A stretch of DNA of 64,000 nt from Leucobacter ruminantium (GTDB lineage Bacteria; Actinomycetota; Actinomycetes; Actinomycetales; Microbacteriaceae). The stretch spans positions 124,001 through 188,000 of the forward strand of contig NZ_JAGDYL010000005.1 in NCBI RefSeq assembly GCF_017565705.1, written 5' to 3'. Both the position numbers and the translations under genes were made by a program. Every line of letters starts with the position of its first letter. The first letter of the stretch is position 1. This document shows, piece by piece, positions 9,006 through 16,653 of this stretch. Under the pieces are notes generated by a model. That model did no database searches and was not told the origin of the DNA. It was given only the letters and a program-made list of their open reading frames with translations.

Positions 9006-9434
9006 ATGAACACCACACCCCTCACCGGGATGCTCATCGCAGACGGCCGCAACGGGACCGTCCCCATCGACCCGACCGACCACGGCGCATCCATCAGGCA
9101 CTACCTGGACTGCCGACTCCTGGACATCGTGGCACTCGGCGACGGCCTCGACATGTTCGTCGACGATGAAGGGCTCCTGGTCGATCGACCCGTCCTGAAC
9201 CTCGCCGCCACCATCGTCGCGCACCAGCGCGGCGCCCGCAGCGCGATCTTCGGGAAAGCGCTCGTGCTCGGCATCGACGACGACACCGGCGAGACGCTCA
9301 CGCTCACCCCAGAGCAAGCGCGTTCGGTGCAGCAGCTCATGATGCATTGCCCCAGCGAGCGCGTTCGCGAGAGCCTCTTGGAGACGCTCGCGCCGTTCCC
9401 CGGCCTTGCTGAACGCCTCCGGCAGATGCTCTGA
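9006..9434 (+). CDS. DUF3846-like small accessory protein
   Basis: A 142-residue cytoplasmic protein. The segment LDIVALGDGLDMFVDDEGLLVDRPVLNLAAT and the following GKALVLGIDDDTGETLTL match the DUF3846 pattern, a domain common on actinobacterial plasmids, phages and conjugative elements. Its role is unknown. The start at ATG 9006 is fixed by GAAAGGA just upstream. The longer open frame to 8751 runs through the leader and is not coding. It is the only rightward gene inside the leftward transfer block and ends at a strong convergent terminator. Confidence 0.7.
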   Translation: MNTTPLTGMLIADGRNGTVPIDPTDHGASIRHYLDCRLLDIVALGDGLDMFVDDEGLLVDRPVLNLAATIVAHQRGARSAIFGKALVLGIDDDTGETLTLTPEQARSVQQLMMHCPSERVRESLLETLAPFPGLAERLRQML

Positions 9435-9440
9435 CCGCCG

Positions 9441-9473
9441 GCGGTGGCTCGGGCGAGTCGCCCGAGCCACCGC
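9441..9473. terminator. Bidirectional hairpin terminator
   Basis: Perfect 15-bp stem GCGGTGGCTCGGGCG / CGCCCGAGCCACCGC with a 3-base loop. It lies between the convergent ends of the DUF3846-like gene (9434) and the second pilin gene (9484). No U tract follows, as is common in high-GC actinobacteria. Confidence 0.75.
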
Positions 9474-9483
9474 AGCCTCGTGC

Positions 9484-9762
9484 TTAGAGACTGTCGCCGG
9501 TATCGAGCAAGAAATTGGCCCACGCCAGGGCCCCGCCCGCACAGATGGCACCCAGGAGCGCGACGAGCACCCCGGTCCGGCCCCGAGCGGCACCCTGATA
9601 GTTCCCGGTCGCGGAACCGATCGCCCACAGAAGAGCACTGACGATGAGCATCATCACGGCGACGATCAAGGCGAATGTCATCAGCGCGCCGACCATCCCA
9701 GCGAGTCCGGTCGCCTGGTCGACGACACTGAAGTCGGGGGAGACCTCGGCCCCGCGTCTCAT
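9484..9762 (-). CDS. Second VirB2-like / DUF6112-like membrane protein
   Basis: A 92-residue protein with two hydrophobic helices (about 24-48 and 63-83) and a basic loop (AARGRTG). It is clearly paralogous to the protein at 8381-8698. It starts at ATG 9762, overlapping the stop of the M23 peptidase gene by four bases (ATGA). A GTG three codons earlier is possible. It is likely a small pore or pilin subunit of the transfer system. Two paralogues may form a mixed structure or serve at different steps; this is inference. Confidence 0.7.
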   Translation of the reverse strand: MRRGAEVSPDFSVVDQATGLAGMVGALMTFALIVAVMMLIVSALLWAIGSATGNYQGAARGRTGVLVALLGAICAGGALAWANFLLDTGDSL

Positions 9763-10931
9763 ACGGCGCACCGGCCGTGTTCCTCACCACCACCGACGAC
9801 TTCGCCGGCGGTCGCCCCGTGATCTTCCAGCCAAGCCAGTGAATCGACCGGGTCCTCTCCCCAGCCTCCGGGGTGGATCTGGAAGTGCAGGTGCGGCCCG
9901 GTGGAGTACCCCCACGATCCGACCTCTCCGATCTGCTGGCCTGCGGTGACGCGGTCGCCGGGGGAGACGTGGATGCCGTGCTCCCACATGTGGTGGTACA
10001 TGCTCGAGACCCGCTTGCCGTCGACCGTGTGATCAATCACGATGATGAGCCCCCACCCGTCGACGAAACCAGCGTGCAGGACGACGCCGTCGGCCGTCGA
10101 CAGGATCGGGCTGCCGTCGGGGGCGGCGAAATCGGTGCCCGTATGGAAATCGAGGGTGTTGCCGGTGACGGGATCGGTGCGCCACCCGAACAACGACGTG
10201 ATCGTGTACCCGCCTGCCGGCATCGGCACGACCACGCTGTCGGTCTCCGGGATATTCCCGCCACCGGCGCCACCGGCGCCACCGCCCTCGGAGCCGGGTT
10301 TCGTGAGCGCCGCGATGATCGCATCCGCGACCGGCCGGAACGCGGCGTACCGTTCCGGGTGCTCGCTGACCTCGACCGCCTGGGCTGCGGCGCCGGGGTC
10401 CATCGCCTGCCAACCGGGAATGTCGAGCAGTCCTCGCGGGCTGCCAGCGTTCGGGCCGTCCGGGCCGCCCATGAACGCCTGCACCTGATACTCCAGGCGC
10501 ATGAGCTCTGCGACGGTGCCCCACCCGGCGACTGGGCGCATCTGGAACAGTCCGAGGGTGTCGCGATCGTCCACCGCCCCGTCGTTGGGGTAGTCCAGGC
10601 TCTCGGGGTAGTCGCGGGAGTTGGCGAGCATCCGCAGCGACGATTCCATGAGCGCGGCCATGAGCGCGATCCGCACCCCGTCGGTGCCGACGTCCTCGAT
10701 CTGTCCGCCGACGGTGATGATGGTCGCCGCGTGCGTGAGTTGCGCACGGTTCAGCGTGACCTCTTCACCGTCGGTCTTCGTCGCCGTCAAGGAGTCCGGG
10801 ACCTCCCCGACCGTGAGGGTCCCGACGCAGGCGTTCGCGAGCGCCGGGCTCATGAACATGCCGATACCGAGCACCGCGAACATCGGCGCGCACAGCAGGA
10901 AGACGAGCGCGAAGACCAGGGCCTTCTTCAT
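9759..10931 (-). CDS. Bifunctional cell-wall hydrolase (transglycosylase-like + M23 peptidase)
   Basis: A 390-residue exported protein. Residues 1-33 are a signal peptide or membrane anchor (KKALVFALVFLLCAPMFAVL). Residues about 80-210 look like a lytic-transglycosylase-type domain, with the likely catalytic Glu in MESSLR (E96) and GLFQMRP at 127-133. Residues about 240-365 are a LytM/M23 peptidase domain with zinc ligands in HTGTD (H263, D267) and HLH (347-349). This is the VirB1-like enzyme that opens peptidoglycan for the conjugation channel. The start ATG 10931 overlaps the upstream gene's stop (ATGA). The longer frame upstream is not used. Confidence 0.85.
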   Translation of the reverse strand: MKKALVFALVFLLCAPMFAVLGIGMFMSPALANACVGTLTVGEVPDSLTATKTDGEEVTLNRAQLTHAATIITVGGQIEDVGTDGVRIALMAALMESSLRMLANSRDYPESLDYPNDGAVDDRDTLGLFQMRPVAGWGTVAELMRLEYQVQAFMGGPDGPNAGSPRGLLDIPGWQAMDPGAAAQAVEVSEHPERYAAFRPVADAIIAALTKPGSEGGGAGGAGGGNIPETDSVVVPMPAGGYTITSLFGWRTDPVTGNTLDFHTGTDFAAPDGSPILSTADGVVLHAGFVDGWGLIIVIDHTVDGKRVSSMYHHMWEHGIHVSPGDRVTAGQQIGEVGSWGYSTGPHLHFQIHPGGWGEDPVDSLAWLEDHGATAGEVVGGGEEHGRCAV

Positions 10932-11590
10932 CGCAGCGCGCTCCCGAGCTTCGACAGCCGCAGCAGGCTGCACTCGCCCGTCTTCTCCGGGCATGTCACG
11001 AACACGGTGAACTCCACCTCGTCCCGTGTCTCGTCCCGGTGCGCCGAGCCTTCCCACCCACCGGAGCGGATCCGCTCGGCGTCGATGGTGAAGGCGACGG
11101 TCCCCGGCGCGAGCTCATTCGCCGGGTCGGAGACGACGTCTTCCCAGGTCTGCGGGATCGCAAGCTCGGTGATCTTGATCGACTGGCGCGTGTCGAACTG
11201 GCGGAGCTGCCGCCACTGCGACTCAGACGGCAGGTAACCGGCGAGATCGGCGTACAGGCCGGGCGTCTCGTAGCCGGTCGGGTCGGCCACCTCGAGCAGA
11301 TGCTCGCGCACCAGCTCGGGGGAGGCCTGCCCGCGGGTACTCCAGGTGAACAGGGCCTCCGCCGCCGATCTCGCGAACTCCTCCCCACCGGCTTCGCGGT
11401 CGATCGCGAGCAGCTCATCGCCGGCCGACGGCCCATCCGTCTCGGTGGGTGCGGCGGAGCTGGTGCGGTCCTCGCCGGCGCCGGCGGTGCGGGGTCCGGT
11501 GAACAGGCCGTAGAGTGCGATGCCGGTCAGGACGGTCAGCACGATACCGGCGCCGATGAGGGCGATGAAGAGGCGAGGGTTGCGTTCCAT
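10928..11590 (-). CDS. VirB8-like single-pass conjugation protein
   Basis: About 220 residues. One N-terminal membrane helix (LFIALIGAGIVLTVLTGIALYGLF, residues about 7-30) is followed by an extracytoplasmic domain with an early Ser/Thr/Glu linker. Topology and position next to the wall hydrolase suggest a VirB8/TcpC-type scaffold protein, but I see no diagnostic motif. ATG 11590 is chosen; a TTG at 11599 is the alternative. An inverted repeat (GCCCGCC / GGCGGGC, 11591-11615) sits right at the start and may limit or terminate transcription. Confidence 0.6.
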   Translation of the reverse strand: MERNPRLFIALIGAGIVLTVLTGIALYGLFTGPRTAGAGEDRTSSAAPTETDGPSAGDELLAIDREAGGEEFARSAAEALFTWSTRGQASPELVREHLLEVADPTGYETPGLYADLAGYLPSESQWRQLRQFDTRQSIKITELAIPQTWEDVVSDPANELAPGTVAFTIDAERIRSGGWEGSAHRDETRDEVEFTVFVTCPEKTGECSLLRLSKLGSALR

Positions 11591-11615
11591 GCCCGCCAAG
11601 TGCCGTCAGGCGGGC
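11591..11615 (-). promoter_or_regulatory. Short inverted repeat at a translation start
   Basis: GCCCGCC and GGCGGGC arms separated by 11 bases, ending directly against the ATG of the VirB8-like gene and 7 bases past the stop of the ParB-like gene (11622). A transcript from the ParB-like gene would form this hairpin over the ribosome entry site. It may be an attenuator or weak terminator inside the operon. Confidence 0.4.
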
Positions 11616-11621
11616 AGCGCC

Positions 11622-12629
11622 CTATGATTCGCGGACGGCGCGGACAGCTTCGTAGAACGCGACCGATTGGTCGATCCAGTCGGTGAACTGCTCCCACTGC
11701 GCCGCCGTCAGCGCCCGCCCGACCTCTGCCGGGTCGTAGTGGGTCCACCAGTAGTCGGTCTCCTGCAGTGTGCCCACGAGCGCCCGGACCGCGTACTGCC
11801 GCGGTTCGACGGGAGCGGTACGCAGCTCCGTCTGCCGGGCCGGTGCCTTCGGGCGGGCACGCCCTTCTTTCGCGCGCGCCATCGCCTCGCGTGCACGGGC
11901 CAGTCGCTCATCGGTGGTGGTCGCCTCTTCGAGCCGCTGCAGGGCGTGCGCGGTCTCCTCACGAAACGTCACCGGCAGGTCTTCCGAGAGCAGAGAGACG
12001 AGCGTGGTGCTCGCCTCGGCGACCTTCACCTGTGCGTACGGGCCTTTCACCGTGCGCTGCTCTTCCATCACGGTCAGCTGTTCCTTGGCGACCGCGCGCA
12101 GCAGCTCCGGCGCGGACTCGTCGTCGGCGAGGCGGGTGACCTCGAGGACGCGCTCATGGGTGAGGTCTGAGCGGGTGCCGGTGACCGCGAGCGCCGCTTG
12201 CTTCGCGGCGTTGCCGACCGGGGTGCCAACCGTTGGCACCCCGGCGGCACCGAATTGATGCGCACGCTGGTTGCGGGACGCCTCCTCCTGCAGGATCGCT
12301 TTGAGCTCGGCATACAGGCCCGCCGCCTCGGTCGGGGAGTAGTCCAGACGGCACGTGTTCTCCTGCACCTCCGCTTCGAGCATCAGCCGCAGGTTCTCGG
12401 AGAGGCCTGAGCGCACCCACACCTTGATCGTGCGGTCGCCGTTGCGGCGGCATGCCTCGAGGCGGCGCAGTCCGCAGATCAGGTACCCGTCGGGGGTGAT
12501 CGTGATCGGCTGCAGCAGTCCGAAGCGCTGGATCGATTCGCACAGCTCGTCGAGGGTTCCGAGGTCGCGGCGCAGGCGCCGGCCGACCCGGATCGACTCG
12601 ATCGTGCGCTCCTGCGCCCCCTCGCTCAT
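11622..12629 (-). CDS. ParB/Sulfiredoxin-fold (ParB N-terminal domain) protein
   Basis: A 335-residue protein. Residues about 8-85 match the ParB N-terminal domain (ESIRVGRRLRRDLGTLDELCESI, then GLLQPITITPDGYLICGLRRLEA, whose GxRR signature is the CTP- or nucleotide-binding box). A helical middle and C-terminal part follow. Proteins like this serve in plasmid partition or as regulators or nucleases of conjugative elements. No ParA is visible in the window, so partition is not assured. The start ATG 12629 overlaps the preceding stop (TGATG). It is one of two ParB-domain proteins here (see 16654). Confidence 0.75.
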   Translation of the reverse strand: MSEGAQERTIESIRVGRRLRRDLGTLDELCESIQRFGLLQPITITPDGYLICGLRRLEACRRNGDRTIKVWVRSGLSENLRLMLEAEVQENTCRLDYSPTEAAGLYAELKAILQEEASRNQRAHQFGAAGVPTVGTPVGNAAKQAALAVTGTRSDLTHERVLEVTRLADDESAPELLRAVAKEQLTVMEEQRTVKGPYAQVKVAEASTTLVSLLSEDLPVTFREETAHALQRLEEATTTDERLARAREAMARAKEGRARPKAPARQTELRTAPVEPRQYAVRALVGTLQETDYWWTHYDPAEVGRALTAAQWEQFTDWIDQSVAFYEAVRAVRES

Positions 12630-13456
12630 CACGCCTCCGGAAGCAGCTCATGCAGCGCGATGATGAGCTGGTCGTCGCGCAGCAGCTCGTAGATGGTCTC
12701 CAGCTGCGAGGCGCCGCCCTCCAGCTCGATCACGATGCGCGCGAAGAGCCCGCGCTTGCCGGGAACGCCCTCCTCTCCGCTGGAACCGATCATGAGCCGT
12801 ACCAGCTCCCGCCACTTCGGTTTCGGCATATCGAGCAGCGTCGGCCCGGTCTCGTCCATGCGCAGGTACCGGTAGGCGCGGTCGATGTTCGCTGCGGCGA
12901 TGAACCGGGCGAAGACGTACTCCACCGCGGTCAGGGCGCTGCCGGGCTCCCAGCGCAGCGCGACCAAGAACCTCACGGCGACCGCCTGCGCCTGCGATAC
13001 CAGTGGTGAGGCCGGTTCCTGATCCCACGGGGCGAGCGCGACGACATCGTAGAGGAACTCCTCGTGACCGCCGGCCCGGACCGGGCGGGCGAACACGCTC
13101 ACGTCCTCCTGCCGCGCCCGTTCCGGGGAGATCAGCAGCCGCTCGCTCATCGTCTCCGCGATGAGCGCCGCGCGCACAGCGACCGTCACCACGCCCCAGG
13201 GCTTGCCCGAACCGAGGATGTAGTCGCCCTGCATCGCATGGAATGCCGCCACCGCCGCCTCGCCAGGGTCCCGCCCCCACTTCCGGCACAATCGGGCATA
13301 CCGTTCGGTGACGTACTCCGACAGTGCGCGGGCCTCCGGATCCTGCCGCCACGCACCGGGCGTGGCCGACAAGCGCCGCAAGAGCTGCCTGAGCCCCTCG
13401 TTCGTCGCGAACGCCGGCTTCGTGGCCGACGGATCCTTCCCCAGATTGTTAGTCAT
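12629..13456 (-). CDS. Conserved hypothetical protein of conjugative element
   Basis: A 275-residue, mostly helical soluble protein with no family I recognise. The start ATG 13456 is fixed by GGAGGAAG ten bases upstream. The open frame reaches 13801, but that part overlaps the next gene and is not coding. Recognisable stretches include YARLCRKWGRDPGEAAVAAFHAM and WGVVTVAVRAALIAE, a layout like a DNA-associated sigma-like or replication accessory protein. No catalytic motif is seen. It overlaps the downstream ParB-like gene by one base, so they are co-translated. Confidence 0.65.
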   Translation of the reverse strand: MTNNLGKDPSATKPAFATNEGLRQLLRRLSATPGAWRQDPEARALSEYVTERYARLCRKWGRDPGEAAVAAFHAMQGDYILGSGKPWGVVTVAVRAALIAETMSERLLISPERARQEDVSVFARPVRAGGHEEFLYDVVALAPWDQEPASPLVSQAQAVAVRFLVALRWEPGSALTAVEYVFARFIAAANIDRAYRYLRMDETGPTLLDMPKPKWRELVRLMIGSSGEEGVPGKRGLFARIVIELEGGASQLETIYELLRDDQLIIALHELLPEA

Positions 13457-13502
13457 GATGTCTTCCTCCATGGAGACGAAGTGCCGGGCCCCCGTCACCG
13501 GG

Positions 13503-14108
13503 TCACATGCCCCGCTGCTCGGAACCCGGATCGGGCAGCACCTCGGACTCCGGGAACAGCGCTGGCTGCGGCTCCGGAGAAGGGACCGGCTGCGGGGCCG
13601 CCGCGTCAGGCGTCGATGTCGGTGCCGGTCGCTCCCGACCGGACGCGTGATCGGGATCGAGATCGGGGGCGACGGTCGGATCGCTGCGTCGCAGCTTGGC
13701 CGTTGCGACGCCTTGACGGACGCGGTGACGAGCCAGGCGCGCTCCCTGGGCGATCTCCCCGCGCACCCAGCGGTGCAGTTGCGCGAGCTCGTAGGCGCCA
13801 CGCCCCATCACGTAGGTGCCGACCTTCAACGCGATATCGGACGGCCGTTCCCACGTGATGTAGATCCGTCTCGAGGGTTTCTTCTTGTCCTTCTTGTCCT
13901 TGCCGGCCTGGTCTTGTTCGGCGGACTCCGCCTCGCCCGCTGTGACCTGCGATTCGCGGTCGCGTAACGATGGGTCGCCCTGCGCGAACAGCTCATGCGA
14001 TGACGCCGTTGTTGCAGCGGCGGCGTCCGGGGTGGGGGCCGGTTCTGGCGCACCGACGTAGGGCGGTGACGAACCCGGGGCGTGATGGTGCGGGTGGCTC
14101 GGGTGCAT
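13503..14108 (-). CDS. Hydrophilic hypothetical protein of transfer block
   Basis: A 201-residue protein with His/Pro/Ala-rich first 50 residues, a Lys/Glu-rich stretch (QAGKDKKDKKKPSRR, about 68-82), a short conserved-looking core (IYITWERPSDIALKVGTYVMGRGAYELAQLHRWVRGEI, as two adjoining pieces at about 83-120) and a Pro/Glu tail. The function is unknown. The start ATG 14108 has AAGGAG nine bases upstream. It lies 12 bases after the DUF2637 gene and 46 bases before the gene at 13456. Confidence 0.6.
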   Translation of the reverse strand: MHPSHPHHHAPGSSPPYVGAPEPAPTPDAAAATTASSHELFAQGDPSLRDRESQVTAGEAESAEQDQAGKDKKDKKKPSRRIYITWERPSDIALKVGTYVMGRGAYELAQLHRWVRGEIAQGARLARHRVRQGVATAKLRRSDPTVAPDLDPDHASGRERPAPTSTPDAAAPQPVPSPEPQPALFPESEVLPDPGSEQRGM

Positions 14109-14119
14109 GGCGTTCTCCT

Positions 14120-15037
14120 TCACATGGACGGCCGCGATGCGGCTTCGCCCGACTCAAGCTCCGGAGAGACGGGCAGCGGCGCCGGGCCGCCGTCTTCCGG
14201 GGTCGTGGATGGGGTGGCATGCTGCGAGATCCATCGGTTCACCGTCGATCGATGCACGCCGATCTCCGCCGCGATCTCCCCGCCCGTGCGTCCGGCCGCT
14301 GCGAGCTCGAGTGCCCGCACCCGCAGTGCCGGGTCGACGCTCCGCCCCACCCCGGAGCCGCCGGTGCGCGGGGCACGCGTTCTCCCCGGCGTCGGCCGCG
14401 ACACGCTGCGCCCGGCCTGACCCTCGCCTGTGCTCCGCGGTGCCGCAGTCGTCGGCGTGCGTGAATCGTCGGCCGGGTGCGATTCGGCGCTGACCGGCAC
14501 CGCCGGAGCAGGGTCCGTGGCTTTCTCCCGTTCGGCCTGGGCAGGCGGTGCGTCTGGTTCTGGGTGGGCAGGGGTCTCCACGAGGAAGGGTTCGGTGGGG
14601 GTTCCGCGGCCTGCGTGGCGGATCAGCAGCACCGTCAGATGGGTGGCCGCGAGCAACGTCAAGGGCGGCACCGCCGCGATCGCACCGGCCAGCACGGCCG
14701 GCACTTCCGGCGGCGCCTGCAGCACCGAGTGGACGATGTTCGCGACCACCGACACCCCGGCTGAGAGCGCGAGGAGCGTCCACGGGTAGGCGACGATGCG
14801 CCAGCCGTGCCCGTCGAGGGAGAACACCGCCACAGTCGAGATCACGATGACGCCGTCGACGATCACCGCCCAGATCCAGGCCCGCTCCCCGCCGATCCCC
14901 GCCATCCGGGCGAGATCGGTGAGCGCGACAAACGACAGCCAGAACGCTCCGACGGCGATGATGACCGTGCCGGTGACGGCGACTTGCGCCGCCCACCAGC
15001 TCGGCGCGCGCCCCGCCCAGACCGTGCCGCTGCTCAT
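14120..15037 (-). CDS. DUF2637 membrane protein with C-terminal HTH
   Basis: A 305-residue protein. Residues about 15-145 contain four hydrophobic segments and resemble DUF2637 (SpdB-like) membrane proteins linked to mycelial or intercellular spread of actinobacterial plasmids. A Pro/Ala/Glu linker follows, then a helix-turn-helix near the C-terminus (residues about 235-275; LRVRALELAAAGRTGGEIAA and VHRSTVNRWI). A membrane domain joined to a DNA-binding domain is unusual and suggests tethering of the element's DNA to the membrane. It overlaps the ArdC-like gene by four bases. Confidence 0.75.
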   Translation of the reverse strand: MSSGTVWAGRAPSWWAAQVAVTGTVIIAVGAFWLSFVALTDLARMAGIGGERAWIWAVIVDGVIVISTVAVFSLDGHGWRIVAYPWTLLALSAGVSVVANIVHSVLQAPPEVPAVLAGAIAAVPPLTLLAATHLTVLLIRHAGRGTPTEPFLVETPAHPEPDAPPAQAEREKATDPAPAVPVSAESHPADDSRTPTTAAPRSTGEGQAGRSVSRPTPGRTRAPRTGGSGVGRSVDPALRVRALELAAAGRTGGEIAAEIGVHRSTVNRWISQHATPSTTPEDGGPAPLPVSPELESGEAASRPSM

Positions 15038-16128
15038 AGCCTGACCGCCTCCCGCTCCGCTGCGGGCTCCGGCTCGACCCCGGTCCCGATGCCGGGATCA
15101 GACGGGCCGGCGGACTCCGGCCGTGCGCTCCTCGCGGGCGCGTCAGGAGCGGGTGCGGGAGGCTTGCCGTCGCCGGAGACGGGCGCGTCGAGTTGGTCGA
15201 GCACGTCGCAGGCGACCGCGCGCACCCGCTCACCGACCTGCCGGATCACCTCTCCCGGTTTCATTCCCTCGACCGAAGACGCCCAGCCGGCGACATAGGG
15301 GATCGTGTACCCGTCGGGGTCCATCCCGTAACTGGCGCACACCATCGCCGCCAGCGACTCCGCCTCCACCTCGACCACGCCCAGACGGGAATCGCGGTCC
15401 GAGGTCCTCGGATCATGCATGAGGACGTGCCCGAGCTCGTGCAACGCCGTTCGCGCGCGTGCGGCGGCATCCATGTCCGAGCGGACGAGCACATCCTTCG
15501 ACCGGAAGTTGGTCATCCCGTTCGCCGTGCCGAGCTTCGCCGCAGGCACATCGACGACGTCGAACCCCGCAGCCCGGATCTGGCCGGTCACCCCCTCCCA
15601 CAGGCCTGCCGGGGCCTCCCCGCGCAGCAGCTGCGGCTCCGGACGTTCCGGGATCGGCTTCCCGTCGGTCTGGGAGACGTCCCACACCGTTCCGGGTCTC
15701 GTGCCCGCCATGCGCCGGCGCACCGTCTCGCCCGGGCGCGGCTTCTCTCGGAAGCGCAGCCTCCGCCACTCCCCGGACCCCGGGTTCGCCGACGCCCACC
15801 GTTCGAACACCGGGGAACGCACGATATACCCGGTCTGGCCGGAGGCCGGCCACCGGCCGAGCTTCTGCCACTCCGAATACCCGGCCACATAGGTGGGCGA
15901 CGGGTTCGGGACGCGCCCCTCGGCGTGCGCGTCGGCGTGCTGGACCGCGATGGCGAGGCTGTTCAACCAGCTCCGGGACCGGAACCGCCCCGCGAACGCG
16001 ACCGCGCTCAGCCACTGTTCCCCGGTGACCAGCTGCTCCACCCGGCGTTCAATGTGCCCCTCGAGCTGGGTGAGGCGTTCCGCACGGTACGCCTGCACCT
16101 CCTCGGCACTCATCTTGCGTCGCGCCAC
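15034..16128 (-). CDS. ardC: ArdC-like antirestriction protein with zincin domain
   Basis: A 364-residue protein. Residues about 15-130 match the ArdC-type N-terminal ssDNA-binding domain (GFRSRSWLNSLAI-like segment, then YVAGYSEWQKLGRWP). Residues about 200-300 are an ImmA/IrrE-type zincin with HELGH at 230-234 and a downstream Glu-rich helix (EVEAESLAAMV). Such proteins protect incoming transferred DNA from restriction. It is the first gene of the leftward block and starts next to the large palindrome at 16429-16589, a position expected for a gene expressed early in a recipient. The tail after residue 300 is Pro/Ala rich. Confidence 0.8.
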   Translation of the reverse strand: MARRKMSAEEVQAYRAERLTQLEGHIERRVEQLVTGEQWLSAVAFAGRFRSRSWLNSLAIAVQHADAHAEGRVPNPSPTYVAGYSEWQKLGRWPASGQTGYIVRSPVFERWASANPGSGEWRRLRFREKPRPGETVRRRMAGTRPGTVWDVSQTDGKPIPERPEPQLLRGEAPAGLWEGVTGQIRAAGFDVVDVPAAKLGTANGMTNFRSKDVLVRSDMDAAARARTALHELGHVLMHDPRTSDRDSRLGVVEVEAESLAAMVCASYGMDPDGYTIPYVAGWASSVEGMKPGEVIRQVGERVRAVACDVLDQLDAPVSGDGKPPAPAPDAPARSARPESAGPSDPGIGTGVEPEPAAEREAVRL

Positions 16129-16653
16129 CCCTCACACCTCCCGACCGATACGCCGCACCGCCAGGCACGGTCGCGGATTCTGGATCGGAGGTGCCGGTAC
16201 CGCGTCAGCGCCGACGGAGATCCGGAGAAGAGAGGCAACGCACCTCCATACCGGAAGCGTGCGCCACGCCTCGTACCGACACGCCAAAACCGAGCGCTGA
16301 GCTGCGGTTTCTGAGCGAATCCCAGCGATCCCAGCCGGCAGGGAGCGCGAGTGCCGCGCCACCGGTACGTGGCAATCGCGCGCCGCGTACCTCGTACAGC
16401 CCAGGAGACGTGTTCTGGCAATCCTTCGGATTGCCTTTCGGCTGGCCGATTGTACGGACCCGGGCCGCCTCGTCCAGGCACGCGAAAAGTCTTCGCCCGC
16501 GCTGCGCTTATTTCGGGCGAAGACTTTTCGCTCTGCGGCCTGGACCAGTCGTCCCGGCCCCGTATCGGCACAAGTGCCGAAAGGCAATCGCGAGATAGGG
16601 GCCTGCCCGCAGGTACCCGGCTCGCGGCTCACCGATACGAAAGGAACCGGACC
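16129..16653. other. Divergent 525-bp control region between ardC and parB-like genes
   Basis: No gene is supported here; the long leftward frame that crosses it (16132-18573) is antisense to the ParB-like gene. It should carry both promoters. It also holds a hairpin GGCAATCC-TTC-GGATTGCC (16417-16435) and the nested palindrome described separately. It is a candidate for oriT or for single-strand promoters of the conjugative element. Confidence 0.6.
16429..16589. repeat. Nested palindrome, about 160 bp (candidate oriT or ssDNA promoter)
   Basis: The outer arms are a perfect 14-bp inverted repeat (GATTGCCTTTCGGC at 16429-16442; GCCGAAAGGCAATC at 16576-16589). Next inside are GTCCAGG (16473-16479) and CCTGGAC (about 16540-16546). 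The core is a perfect 18-bp inverted repeat (GCGAAAAGTCTTCGCCCG at 16482-16499; its complement at 16514-16531) around a 14-base loop. The intervening stretches also match each other imperfectly. A folded single strand would make one long cruciform arm. It sits between divergent ardC and parB-like genes. Confidence 0.8.
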
